Assembly: GCA_964643295.1 (NCBI GenBank)
Contig: CAZXSN010000008.1
Span: 1 to 64,000 of the forward strand
From: Merdiplasma sp964643295
GTDB taxonomy: Bacteria > Bacillota > Clostridia > Lachnospirales > Lachnospiraceae
Length of the DNA stretch: 64,000 nt
Reading direction: 5' to 3'
Positions 16,836-25,048 of this stretch are shown one piece after another. Each line of letters opens with the position of its first letter. The first letter of the stretch is position 1. The notes under the pieces were generated by a model that was given only the letters and a program-made list of their open reading frames with translations, searched no databases and was not told the DNA's origin. The position numbers were made by a program, and so were the translations under genes.

Positions 16836-17327
16836 ATGAAACTGATTGTCAGAGCGTATGAGGAGAGGGATCTGCCGGCGATGATGGAGATCTGGAATCA
16901 GGTGGTGGAAGACGGGATTGCCTTCCCGCAGGAAGATCTGCTGACACCTGAAACCGGCCCGGAATTTTTCTCCTCACAGACCTACTGCGCTGTGGCGGAG
17001 GATAGGGAAACCGGACAGGTTGTCGGAATGTACATCCTGCATCCAAACAACCTCGGGCGCTGCGGCCATCTGGGAAACGCCAGCTACGCGGTGAAAGCGC
17101 CTCTGCGGGGGCAGCATATCGGGGAGGCTTTGGTTTCCGACAGTCTGGCGCAGGCGAAAGCGCATGGCTTTCGAGTCATGCAGTTTAACGCGGTGGTATC
17201 TTCCAACCTTCATGCCCGTCATCTGTATGAGCGTCTGGGCTTTGTCCCTCTGGGTGTCATCCCCGGCGGTTTTCGCATGAAAGACGGCCATTACGAGGAT
17301 ATCTGTCCGTACTATCATGTGCTGTAA
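16836..17327 (+). CDS. GNAT-family N-acetyltransferase
   Basis: This is a single-domain GNAT of 163 residues. It begins with the usual beta1/alpha1 pattern (LIVRAYEERDLPAMMEIWN). The acetyl-CoA loop LRGQHIGEALV lies near residues 88-98 in the Q/RxxGxG position, with glutamate in place of the last glycine. The C-terminal HARHLYERLGF is the standard N-x-x-A-x-x-x-Y-x-x-x-GF motif. The substrate is not predictable. It probably acetylates a small molecule or amino group in the cytosol. ATG 16836 follows GGGAGAGGACGG. A 1-kb gene-poor region follows. Confidence 0.88.
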   Translation: MKLIVRAYEERDLPAMMEIWNQVVEDGIAFPQEDLLTPETGPEFFSSQTYCAVAEDRETGQVVGMYILHPNNLGRCGHLGNASYAVKAPLRGQHIGEALVSDSLAQAKAHGFRVMQFNAVVSSNLHARHLYERLGFVPLGVIPGGFRMKDGHYEDICPYYHVL

Positions 17328-17479
17328 ACAGGGATTGCGGGAAGCTGACTGAGCATAAGTTATCTGGAAAGATACGCCCTCTGCGCTGCCGCCTGGGTTC
17401 CACCGTCTGCGGCTGCTTACCCTCATCTTTTCACACCTTTGAGCAGGTCATGGTACTTTGACTTTGGCTGAAAAAATCG

Positions 17480-17590
17480 TTGCAAAACGGCATCAAAAGT
17501 ATTATCATAATACCTGTCATGAGGGAGTCATTCCCTTGTGCTTAGAGAGAGACAGGATCTGCCGACCAAAGCATGGATCCTGTCTTTTTT
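17480..17590 (+). ncRNA. Candidate small RNA with its own promoter and terminator
   Basis: TTGCAA (17480-17485), 17 bases and TATCAT (17503-17508) form a reasonable promoter. From about 17515 the transcript would hold a small hairpin (AGGGA-GTCAT-TCCCT) and end in a 10-bp stem, AGACAGGATC paired with GATCCTGTCT (17550-17559 with 17576-17585), directly followed by six T. The unit is about 75 nt and contains no plausible reading frame. It could also be a leader that terminates before a lost gene. No known family was recognised. Confidence 0.4.
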
Positions 17591-18043
17591 ATGTTCACGC
17601 CAAACAGTGAACCACAAAAGAATTGACAAAGGAAGCATTCTGATCGGAAACATGGGAGAGTTCCTGCGTAAATTCAGGGCATTCTTAAGGCTGTTTGGTT
17701 GTTTGGTCTCTTCGCTGTTTATTGAAAAAAAGGGAATTTGGGATCAAGGGGGGATGTTTCTTTGACGGGACGCAGCCTATTTTTTTGCACCCATAATAGA
17801 ACATATGTTTCAGAAAACATACAAAGAGGCGCTGCGGATAGAGCGCTGCCCCGGCATGCGTTTGTAACATCAGACAGGTGCCGTATCCAGGATCCGCCTG
17901 AATGCCTGAATACTGTTTTGAAATGGAACGGTGGAGAATAACAGGAAATCTGCCGAAATTCATTCCCTCGCCCGCCATGCTGACTGGAAGCTTTATGGAT
18001 TTAAAGAGAACTGGAGAGTAAATTTGCAATCGATTCGAAATCA
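17591..18043. other. Gene-poor region between the small RNA and the orphan gene promoter
   Basis: This stretch holds no recognised gene. It has a short TTGACA at about 17633 without a matching -10. A GGGACGCAGCCTAT string around 17767 resembles the 3' half of a c-di-GMP-I riboswitch, but the 5' half is absent. Confidence 0.35.
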
Positions 18044-18072
18044 TTGACATTGATTCAAAATCCTGCTATGCT
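18032..18072 (+). promoter_or_regulatory. Promoter with paired operator-like repeats upstream of the orphan gene
   Basis: TTGACA (18044-18049), a 17-base spacer and TATGCT (18067-18072) make a strong promoter. Two near-identical 11-mers, GATTCGAAATC (18032-18042) and GATTCAAAATC (18052-18062), flank the -35 box at exactly 20 bases, two helical turns. That spacing suggests a dimeric regulator site. The start codon is about 300 bases downstream, leaving a long leader. Confidence 0.55.
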
Positions 18073-18375
18073 TATATCAGATAATGTATGAAATCTATGG
18101 TCTGACAGAGTTTGACAGAAATCCTGAAAATGGATAGGAAATTTGTCTCAGGTACGGATGGAGTAAATTTATAAGTTCACACAAAAAGTAAGAGGCGGAG
18201 GAAAAGATGTTTAGGAATGTCTTTCCTTATACAACATAGACAAGACATTAGATTTTCAAGCTGCCATTGATGACTTCATATACATACACCCTGCCTGGGA
18301 GAGAAAACATAGTGTGACTGATATCGGTTATACTCTTCCCCCGGTCCTTTTACGAAGAAGGGAGCAAAGAGAGAA

Positions 18376-19215
18376 GTGACTGCATTTCGTCCGATCAGTT
18401 TGTTAGTGGATAGAGAAAAGGATCAGCAGCCTGCCGATACGAAAGGAGATGAAGAGTGCTGGGAGTGTGTTTTGCAGGAGCAGTATCTCGTCCGGCATTT
18501 GAAACATCTTTCCAGTCAAGTGTCTCAGTTGGCTGCCTGCTTTGAGACATATAAGAGGGACAACCATATACTCCCTATGGTCATAACTACGACGGCTGCG
18601 GATGCTGCAAAATCAAACAGAAAAGCAGTCGTGGATCTGTTAAACAGTGATGGTCATCCCAACGTGATCGGTACCCAGCCTGATAGAAGGATGAAGGCAA
18701 AGGATACGGTCAATGCCTCTTTGCCGGATCACTCCGGAAAAGAGATTCGCTCGTTTATGGAACTTCTGTCTGTTGTAACGACCGACGAACTGATAGAAAA
18801 TATGTCCCATACACTGCAGGATCTCAGACGATCGAAGGTGTTGGTCTTATCTATCGCAGGCATGAGACTTTTTAAGGCACAGGTATGCGAGTATAATCCT
18901 GAAAATGAAGTGTATTGTGTAAATCTGATCAACTATCAGGATTCACACAGAAACCAGCTGGCACGGGAACTGTTTCGAACGCAGTGTGCCGGGCATGGAA
19001 TTTCGATCAAAAAAGAGACAAGATACTTCGCAGACAGAAAGCTCTACAGGATCAGGATTTCCGGAATAGGAGACCTTTCGGCAGTTGGTACGTTCGAGGG
19101 AGTTTTATCCGTCCGGGAGGAAAGACCGCTTTGTTTTGACCGGAAACCCCACGATGAGGCGTCTGCTGCTTTGTGTGAGGAAGGATTTTCATTCGAGGCT
19201 GGTTACTCTTCTTAA
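18376..19215 (+). CDS. Hypothetical protein (orphan)
   Basis: No family is recognised. The 279-residue product has no signal peptide or membrane segment. The N-terminal third is polar and looks helical (QEQYLVRHLKHLSSQVSQLA, about residues 36-55). The middle is Thr/Asp-rich. The C-terminal part (about 125-255) is an alternating alpha/beta domain with a basic character (VLSIAGMRLFKAQV, YRIRISGIGDLSAVGTF). The start is GTG 18376, preceded by GGGAGCAAAGAGAGAA. Its base and codon use look more AT-rich than the neighbours, and it sits in gene-poor DNA, so recent acquisition is plausible. It converges with a LysR gene. Confidence 0.55.
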   Translation: MTAFRPISLLVDREKDQQPADTKGDEECWECVLQEQYLVRHLKHLSSQVSQLAACFETYKRDNHILPMVITTTAADAAKSNRKAVVDLLNSDGHPNVIGTQPDRRMKAKDTVNASLPDHSGKEIRSFMELLSVVTTDELIENMSHTLQDLRRSKVLVLSIAGMRLFKAQVCEYNPENEVYCVNLINYQDSHRNQLARELFRTQCAGHGISIKKETRYFADRKLYRIRISGIGDLSAVGTFEGVLSVREERPLCFDRKPHDEASAALCEEGFSFEAGYSS

Positions 19216-19217
19216 AT

Positions 19218-19256
19218 CCCGCAGCTTCGACTGCAGCCTGCCTGCGGGTGTCTTCG
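19218..19256. terminator. Bidirectional hairpin between convergent genes
   Basis: CCCGCAG (19218-19224) pairs with CTGCGGG (19242-19248). A T-rich, not continuous, stretch follows on plus (TGTCTTCGTGTTTTTG). It fills the 49-base gap between the orphan gene and the LysR gene, so termination from both sides is likely. Confidence 0.4.
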
Positions 19257-19264
19257 TGTTTTTG

Positions 19265-20191
19265 TCAGGAACTTTCCTGTCCGGTCCGTTCCTGAAAGAA
19301 GCGGACAAACTTCTGCGCTGCCTGCGATAACGGCGCCTCTTTGAGGAAGCATAAGGAGATCCGCGTGGATACGGTCGGAGTGATTTTTACGGCGGTAAAC
19401 TTTGGGGTGCCCTTTTGCATGGCCTGGTCGGGCACATGCCGGTTCATGAGCAGGGCGATTCGCTTTCCGTCTGCCGCCATGTCGAGAATGCTGTCCAGCC
19501 GGTGGCTGGTAAATACGATATCAGGAGTGAAATCGGCGGCCAGACAGGCGGAGCGGCACAGATCGTAGAGCATCGTCTGCTCTTTAAGGAGACAGAACTT
19601 TTCTTCCCGCAAATCCCGCAGGGTAAGCTCCGCGCGGTTTGACAGCGGGTGGTTTGCGGGCAGCACAGCCACCAGATAGTCGCTGGTATAGGGGATGCGG
19701 ATAAGTTCATCCGTCATGGCTGCCTCCTGATCCGCCGTGCTTTTGCTTTCGCGAAGGATGGCGAGTTCACAGTCCTTCTGCAAAAGAAGCGTTTTTAGGA
19801 TCCGGGAGTCGTCTTCTATGATACGTATCCCGCATTCCGGGAATTCCTCCTGAAAGCGCAGAAACAGGCCCGTGAGCTGATACTGCGACATGGAGGGGAT
19901 GCAGCCGATCGTGACAAGGCCCCGGTGCTGGTTCTTTTTCTGCAGCAGCAGGGAGGAGTATTCAAATTGGAGGTCGGCGATTTTCCGCGCGTAGGGCAGC
20001 AGAGCGCGTCCATATTCAGTAAGTTCCACCTTTCTTGTGGTGCGTTCAAACAGCGGGACATCCAGTTCCTTCTCCATCGCCTGGATATGTTTTGAGAGCG
20101 TGGACTGGGTAAGATACAGGCGGCTGGACGCCTCCCAGTAGTTTTTCGTCTCGGCCAGAACGGCAAATTCCCGGTAAAAGCTGGCATTCAT
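19265..20191 (-). CDS. LysR-family regulator, probable activator of the divergent aromatic-ester locus
   Basis: The 308-residue protein has an N-terminal winged helix-turn-helix (residues 1-60: FAVLAETKNYWEASSRLYLT then STLSKHIQAMEKEL) and a type-2 periplasmic-binding-like effector domain (about 90-300). It is transcribed away from the GH3/UbiD/tannase genes, the classic position of a LysR regulator that binds the shared intergenic region. In Lactiplantibacillus plantarum, tannase and gallate decarboxylase genes are also linked to LysR-type regulators. The ligand is inferred to be a gallate-like acid or its precursor. ATG 20191 follows AGAGGAGAGATACGC. Confidence 0.88.
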   Translation of the reverse strand: MNASFYREFAVLAETKNYWEASSRLYLTQSTLSKHIQAMEKELDVPLFERTTRKVELTEYGRALLPYARKIADLQFEYSSLLLQKKNQHRGLVTIGCIPSMSQYQLTGLFLRFQEEFPECGIRIIEDDSRILKTLLLQKDCELAILRESKSTADQEAAMTDELIRIPYTSDYLVAVLPANHPLSNRAELTLRDLREEKFCLLKEQTMLYDLCRSACLAADFTPDIVFTSHRLDSILDMAADGKRIALLMNRHVPDQAMQKGTPKFTAVKITPTVSTRISLCFLKEAPLSQAAQKFVRFFQERTGQESS

Positions 20192-20243
20192 GCGTATCTC
20201 TCCTCTTTAAGTTCATCTGTCTCCTGAAAGGCGGGCACGAATC

Positions 20244-20311
20244 ATTAAGTCCATCCTGGAATTAATCATAAGGGAATTGGAATTGGATGTCAACCGCCCC
20301 GGTGCTATCAT
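20244..20311 (+). promoter_or_regulatory. Promoter and candidate LysR site of the aromatic-ester operon
   Basis: TTGGAT (20283-20288), 17 bases and TATCAT (20306-20311), with TG before the -10, form a promoter towards the GH3 gene. Upstream lies the dyad ATTAA-N13-TTAAT (20244-20248 with 20262-20266), in the expected LysR activation position near -60. The arms are short, so the operator call is tentative. Confidence 0.5.
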
Positions 20312-20429
20312 GAAGAAAAAGACAGGTGTCGAAAGGGCAGCCGGTTCTTTTTTCTGGTGTCACCCTTAAGATAAGGACAGGACATCTTTCAAAAAAGGCA
20401 TGGCACCCTTTTTAAGGAGGCGTAAAAGC

Positions 20430-22220
20430 ATGGAAACAGAGTGCGGAAGGCTGGATTTTAGCGGGCGGCCGTTTTATCTTACAAAGGAGCAGACAGACTG
20501 GGTCTATGATACTTTGCAGCACATGACGCTGCAGGAGAAAGCGGGACAGCTTTTCTGCCTGCTTGGAAACGCGTATGAGCTGGAAGAGCGAAAGGAGCTC
20601 GTGGGAGAGAAAGGAATCGGGGCAATCCTGTTTCGGCCGGATAAGACGGAAGTGGTGCGGGAGCAGTATCAGTCCCTGGACGATATCGCAAAGATTCCTC
20701 TTTTGAAGGCGGCAAACCTGGAGGAAGGCGGAGCCGGGGTAATCAGTGACGGAACCTATTTTGGCTCACAGATGCAGGTGGCAGCGGCGGCAGACCTTTC
20801 CTGCACCGCGCAGTTTGCCAGAGTCTGCGCCGCTGAAGGAAAACGCGTGGGTGTCAACTGGACGTTTTCCCCTGTGGTGGATATCGATTATAACTACCGC
20901 AATCCCATCACCAACGTGCGCACCTTCGGAAGCGATCCCGAGCGTGTGCTGGCAAACTCCTCCGTGTTTGTGAAGGAAATTCAATCCTGTGGGGTAGCGG
21001 CCTCCTGCAAGCATTTCCCCGGAGACGGGGTGGATTACCGGGATCAGCACCTCCATCCGACGTACAATGATTTAAGCGCCGGGGAATGGTTTGCAACCTA
21101 CGGCAGGATCTATCAGCAGCTCATTGAGGAAGGCCTGCTCAGTGTGATGGTGGGACATATCGTGCAGCCCAATGTCATCGATGCGGTTAATCCGGATGCC
21201 CCTAAGCTTCCGGCTTCCTTAAGCCGGGAGATGCTGACCGGTGTGCTTCGTGACCGCTTCCATTTCCAGGGCGTGATCATCACCGATGCCACCATCATGG
21301 GCGGTTATACGATGGCGATGCCTCGCTGGCAGGCGATTCCGACCACGATTCAGGCGGGATGTGACATGATCTGCTTCTCCACGGATATCTATGAGGATCT
21401 TTCTTACGTGCAGAGAGGGCTGCAGGAAGGGATCCTTACCCCCAAACGCCTGGATGAGGCAGTGCTGCGAATCCTTGCCCTAAAAGCGAAGGTCGCAGTG
21501 CCGGAGTGTTCTTTCAGGAAGGCACCGGACAGGGTTTGGGCAGCAGGAGAGTCTGACGAAAAGAAAAGAATCGGGAAAGAGAAGGAACCGGCAACAGACC
21601 GGGAAACCGGGAAAAAAGCAGCGAATTTCGCCAGGTTCATGGAAAGCGATTCGATCGCTACACCGGAAGAATGCCGGGAATGGAGTATCCGCTGTGCCGA
21701 TCAGGCGATCACCCTGGTCAAGGATATCCAGGGACTGGTGCCGGTGGATCGAAACCGGTACCCGAAGATCCGGCTTGCCGTGGTCGGGGAGGATGCGATG
21801 ATCGACGGCAGCCTGCGAAGTACGGCGGCGGAAGTTCTTTCGGAGAACGGATTTTTGGTTGAGCAGTATGATCCCTTCGCCGATGACCTGCATGGCAGCG
21901 CGGATCTTCCCGCTGACCGGCTGACGCTGATTCTGGCCAATTATCCGGCGGCGAGCAACCAGACGACAGTCAGGATCTTCTGGTGTCCCAAACACGCGCT
22001 GGAGATCCCCCGGTTTGTCCACGAGGAGGCGACGGCGTTTCTCTCCTTCGCCAATCCGTATCATCTGCAGGATATTCCGAGAGTGCGTACCTTTATCAAT
22101 GCCTATTCGGCGAGCAGAACAACGGTGCGTCTGGCTCTGGAAAAGCTGATCGGCAAAAGTCCCTTTAAGGGGGTCAGTCCTGTGGATGCGTTCTGCGGCC
22201 TGAAAGATACCAGGCTGTAA
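20430..22220 (+). CDS. Glycoside hydrolase family 3 protein (NagZ-like catalytic domain)
   Basis: This is a predicted cytosolic retaining exo-glycosidase; there is no signal peptide. The family 3 TIM barrel spans about residues 20-345. KHFPGDG is followed by Asp205-Gln206-His207, which matches the Asp-His acid/base dyad of NagZ-type enzymes. Asp286 in VIITDATIMGGY is the expected nucleophile. After a charged linker (about 360-415) comes an alpha/beta C-terminal domain. The total of 596 aa is longer than plain NagZ. ATG 20430 is preferred over ATG 20400 because TAAGGAGGCG sits just before it. As first gene of the tannase/decarboxylase operon it may remove sugar from phenolic glycosides or galloyl-sugar products. 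Peptidoglycan recycling is an alternative. Confidence 0.85.
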   Translation: METECGRLDFSGRPFYLTKEQTDWVYDTLQHMTLQEKAGQLFCLLGNAYELEERKELVGEKGIGAILFRPDKTEVVREQYQSLDDIAKIPLLKAANLEEGGAGVISDGTYFGSQMQVAAAADLSCTAQFARVCAAEGKRVGVNWTFSPVVDIDYNYRNPITNVRTFGSDPERVLANSSVFVKEIQSCGVAASCKHFPGDGVDYRDQHLHPTYNDLSAGEWFATYGRIYQQLIEEGLLSVMVGHIVQPNVIDAVNPDAPKLPASLSREMLTGVLRDRFHFQGVIITDATIMGGYTMAMPRWQAIPTTIQAGCDMICFSTDIYEDLSYVQRGLQEGILTPKRLDEAVLRILALKAKVAVPECSFRKAPDRVWAAGESDEKKRIGKEKEPATDRETGKKAANFARFMESDSIATPEECREWSIRCADQAITLVKDIQGLVPVDRNRYPKIRLAVVGEDAMIDGSLRSTAAEVLSENGFLVEQYDPFADDLHGSADLPADRLTLILANYPAASNQTTVRIFWCPKHALEIPRFVHEEATAFLSFANPYHLQDIPRVRTFINAYSASRTTVRLALEKLIGKSPFKGVSPVDAFCGLKDTRL

Positions 22221-22273
22221 GCAGAGCAATAAGAGAAAGAAAAAAGAACAGAAAATTTGTTCCAAAGCATGAA

Positions 22274-22294
22274 GAAACCTGCCTTTCTGGTTTC
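22274..22294. promoter_or_regulatory. Inverted repeat between the GH3 and UbiD genes
   Basis: GAAACC and GGTTTC are separated by nine bases in the 146-base gap. This might be a regulator site or a weak transcript stem. No clear promoter accompanies it. Confidence 0.25.
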
Positions 22295-22366
22295 CTTAAG
22301 GGAACTGAAAACAGACAGGGATACGAATACAAAAGGAAAGAAATCTTCGAGGAGGCGAACTTTAAG

Positions 22367-23836
22367 ATGGATTATCGCAGAGAAATTCTGGATCTGCGCA
22401 CAGCCCTGGAGGTGCTAAAAGAGCTGCCGGGGCAGCTTTTAGAGACAGCGGTGGAAGTGGATCCTTCGGCGGAACTGTCCGGAGTTTACCGGTATGTGGG
22501 GGCGGGAGGCACAGTGATGCGGCCTACGAAGGTGGATGGTCCCGCCATGCTTTTTTCCAATGTCAAAGGACATCCGGACGCAAAAGTGCTGATCGGGCTG
22601 TTGGCCAGCCGGGAGCGTGTAGGGACGCTTTTTGGCTGTAAAAAGGAAGACCTGGGGAAGCTGCTTTGTACCTGTGCCCAAAACCCGATCGATCCTATTG
22701 TCAGCAAAGAGTACGCTCCCTGTCAGGAGATTGTGCATCTTTCTTCCGATCCGGACTTTGATCTTTTCCGGCTGATACCGGCTCCCACGAATACGCCGGC
22801 GGATGCCGGTCCTTACATTACGATGGGGATGTGTTATGCGACACATCCGGATACAGGGCTGTCGGATGTAACCATTCACCGGCTGTGCATTCAGTCGAAG
22901 GATGAACTGTCCATTTTTCTGCAGCCGGGAAGCCGCCACATCGGCGCGATGGCTGACCGCGCCGCGCAGCTTCAGCAGCCTTTGCCGATCTCCATCTCTA
23001 TCGGGGTAGATCCGGCAATCGAAGTTGGTTCCTGTTTTGAGCCGCCGACTACGCCCTTAGGCTACAATGAACTGGCGATTGCCGGGGCGCTGCGGGAAAG
23101 GCCCGTTATGCTGCATCAGTGTGTATCCATTCAAGAGAACTGCATCGCCAACGCGGAGTACGTGATCGAGGGAGAAATCGTACCTGGCGTTACCGTGCAG
23201 GAAGATCAGAATACCCACACCGGCTATGCGATGCCGGAGTTTCCGGGTTACAACGGCCGCGCCTCGAGTGAGTGTCGGCTGATTAAGGTGAAGGCGGTCA
23301 CAACCCGCCGCCATCCGATTATGCAGACCGTGATCGGTCCCTCGGAGGAACATGTCAACCTGGTGGGGATTCCTACCGAGGCCAGTATCTATCAGATGGT
23401 TGAAAAGGCTCTGCCGGGGCTGGTGAAAAACGTCTACGCGCATGCGTCCGGCGGCGGAAAATACATGGCGATTCTGCAGTGCCATAAGAAGGTGCCGACC
23501 GATGAGGGAAAGCAGCGCCAGGCAGCTTTGCTTTCGTTTTCCGCCTTCCCGGAACTGAAGCACGTGATTCTGGTGGATGAGGATGTGGATCCGTTTGATT
23601 CGCGGGATGTTTTGTGGGCCCTGAATACCCGCTTTCAGGGAGACCGGGATGTGATCACGATTCCGGGAGTGCGCTGCCATCCGCTGGATCCAAGTGCCCG
23701 TCCGGAGTACGATCCTTCCATCCTGGATACCGGGATCAGCTGCAAAACGATTTTCGACTGCACGGTTCCCTTTGCTCTCAAGAAACAGTTTGTACGCGCT
23801 CAGTTTCTTGAGGTGGATCCCGGCAGATGGCTGTAG
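22367..23836 (+). CDS. UbiD-family prenyl-FMN decarboxylase (gallate/hydroxybenzoate decarboxylase type)
   Basis: UbiD enzymes carry out reversible, non-oxidative (de)carboxylation of aromatic or unsaturated acids with prenylated FMN. The 489-residue protein has the family layout. A prFMN/metal-binding region lies around residues 165-200 (TIHRLCIQSKDELSIFLQPG, SRHIG). The catalytic Glu segment AEYVIEGEIVPG (about 263-275) holds the E...E pair, and a C-terminal VDEDVDPFDSRDVLWAL motif is seen in phenolic-acid UbiD members. Context (UbiX, LpdD and a tannase-like esterase downstream) points to an LpdC-type gallate or related decarboxylase. The exact acid is inferred. ATG 22367 follows GAGGAGGCGAAC. 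Confidence 0.92.
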   Translation: MDYRREILDLRTALEVLKELPGQLLETAVEVDPSAELSGVYRYVGAGGTVMRPTKVDGPAMLFSNVKGHPDAKVLIGLLASRERVGTLFGCKKEDLGKLLCTCAQNPIDPIVSKEYAPCQEIVHLSSDPDFDLFRLIPAPTNTPADAGPYITMGMCYATHPDTGLSDVTIHRLCIQSKDELSIFLQPGSRHIGAMADRAAQLQQPLPISISIGVDPAIEVGSCFEPPTTPLGYNELAIAGALRERPVMLHQCVSIQENCIANAEYVIEGEIVPGVTVQEDQNTHTGYAMPEFPGYNGRASSECRLIKVKAVTTRRHPIMQTVIGPSEEHVNLVGIPTEASIYQMVEKALPGLVKNVYAHASGGGKYMAILQCHKKVPTDEGKQRQAALLSFSAFPELKHVILVDEDVDPFDSRDVLWALNTRFQGDRDVITIPGVRCHPLDPSARPEYDPSILDTGISCKTIFDCTVPFALKKQFVRAQFLEVDPGRWL

Positions 23837-23951
23837 GAGGCTTTTTCAAAGCGGGGGAGCAATCCGTACTCACCTTTTAAGGTCTGAATCAGGCAATGCC
23901 GCGAAGGAGCATAGAGAGGGAAAGTAAGCAGCCTTCGCTTGAGGAGGAGAC

Positions 23952-24521
23952 ATGGCAAAAAAACGTATCGTCGTTGGAATGAGCGGCGCATCCGGCGCAC
24001 CCCTGGCTGTGGAAGTGCTGCGGCAGCTGAAAGGCCTGGAGGAACTGGAGATTCATCTGGTGATGACGCACGGCGCAGAGTGTACGCTGAAACAGGAGAC
24101 AGATCTTACGAAGGAGCAGGTGAAGGCCCTCTGCGATGTTTATCATGAGAATGAGAACATCGGCGCCTGTTTAGCTTCCGGCAGCTTTTTGACGGAGGGG
24201 ATGATCGTGGTTCCCTGTTCCATGAAAACGGTGGCCGGGATTGCCTGCGGTTACTCTGACAGCCTGCTTTTGCGCTGCGCGGATGTGACACTGAAGGAAG
24301 GGCGGAAACTGGTGCTGGCAGCCAGAGAGAGTCCCTTAAGCAGCATTCATCTGAAAAACCTCTGTGAATTAAGCCGGATGGGAGCCGTGATCATGCCCCC
24401 GATGCTAAGCTTTTATCATAGACCGGCTACGCTGGAGGAGTGTACCAGACAGATCGCGGGCCGGATCTTACGCCAGTTTGGTTTCTCAGGAGAAGTCCTG
24501 GAATGGGGCGGTATGGAGTAG
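23952..24521 (+). CDS. ubiX: UbiX-family flavin prenyltransferase
   Basis: UbiX attaches a dimethylallyl group to FMN to make the prenyl-FMN cofactor that UbiD enzymes need. The 189-residue flavoprotein shows GMSGASGAPLA (residues 9-19, FMN phosphate loop), VVPCSMKTVAGIACGY, and AARESPLSSIHLKNL, the conserved Arg-Glu region near the prenyl phosphate site. All are canonical. GAGGAGGAGAC precedes the ATG. It lies 115 bases after the decarboxylase gene and belongs to the same operon; the equivalent in L. plantarum is lpdB. Confidence 0.95.
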   Translation: MAKKRIVVGMSGASGAPLAVEVLRQLKGLEELEIHLVMTHGAECTLKQETDLTKEQVKALCDVYHENENIGACLASGSFLTEGMIVVPCSMKTVAGIACGYSDSLLLRCADVTLKEGRKLVLAARESPLSSIHLKNLCELSRMGAVIMPPMLSFYHRPATLEECTRQIAGRILRQFGFSGEVLEWGGME

Positions 24522-24637
24522 CCCCCCGATGAAACGAAGCGGGGAAAAAGCAGATCGCTTTGGGTTGTTTTTTTAAGCCTGCCCGGGTTATGATAGTATG
24601 GACTTTTGGCAGGATTAAGGATCGGGGAGGAACCGGT

Positions 24638-25036
24638 ATGAGAGTTTACGAAAGGGAAGTTCCGGTACTGGGCAGGATGATTCGCATGCAGGCGCAGGAT
24701 ACGGGAAAGGGACTGCAGGTGCTCATCACCGGAGGAGATCAGGCGCATATCGGGGCGGTTGCCGTATGCGGGGAGTCTTCTTTTGACAGTTCCTTTCCGG
24801 AGAAAAACGGAGTACGAACCGTGACCTTTCCAGGACATAAGGAAACGCAGGTGGTGGAAAACTGGGCGCGGCGGCTTGGAGAACTGTCTGATTTTCCAGT
24901 TGTGGTTTCCGCCGGAATTCATTATGATGGAATTAACCGGGCACAGATCGGGGAGATCTTATCGGCGCTCGATAAGGAGCTTTCGCGGGCAGCCGCCTGG
25001 TTTTCAGGCGAAAACAAAGACGCAGAAAAATCATAA
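24638..25036 (+). CDS. lpdD: LpdD-type prenylated flavin chaperone
   Basis: This 132-residue protein is the third component usually found with hydroxyarylic acid decarboxylases (the BCD operons). It is thought to handle prenyl-FMN for the UbiD partner. The conserved segments are ITGGDQAHIGAVAVC (about 30-44), FPGHKETQVVENWARRL (about 65-81) and VVVSAGIHYDGINRAQI (about 90-106). Start ATG 24638 is chosen over upstream codons because GGGGAGGAACCGGT precedes it. It ends 12 bases before the tannase-like gene, so translation is probably coupled. Its presence argues that the UbiD enzyme acts on a phenolic acid rather than in quinone synthesis. Confidence 0.85.
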   Translation: MRVYEREVPVLGRMIRMQAQDTGKGLQVLITGGDQAHIGAVAVCGESSFDSSFPEKNGVRTVTFPGHKETQVVENWARRLGELSDFPVVVSAGIHYDGINRAQIGEILSALDKELSRAAAWFSGENKDAEKS

Positions 25037-25048
25037 GGAGGAGAAGAT

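Noticed and set aside
17538..17765. 75-codon plus frame with GTG start
   Set aside because: It runs through the terminator stem at 17550-17590 and lacks a Shine-Dalgarno sequence.
17760..17785. String resembling the 3' part of a c-di-GMP-I riboswitch
   Set aside because: The conserved 5' half and the tetraloop-receptor elements are absent.
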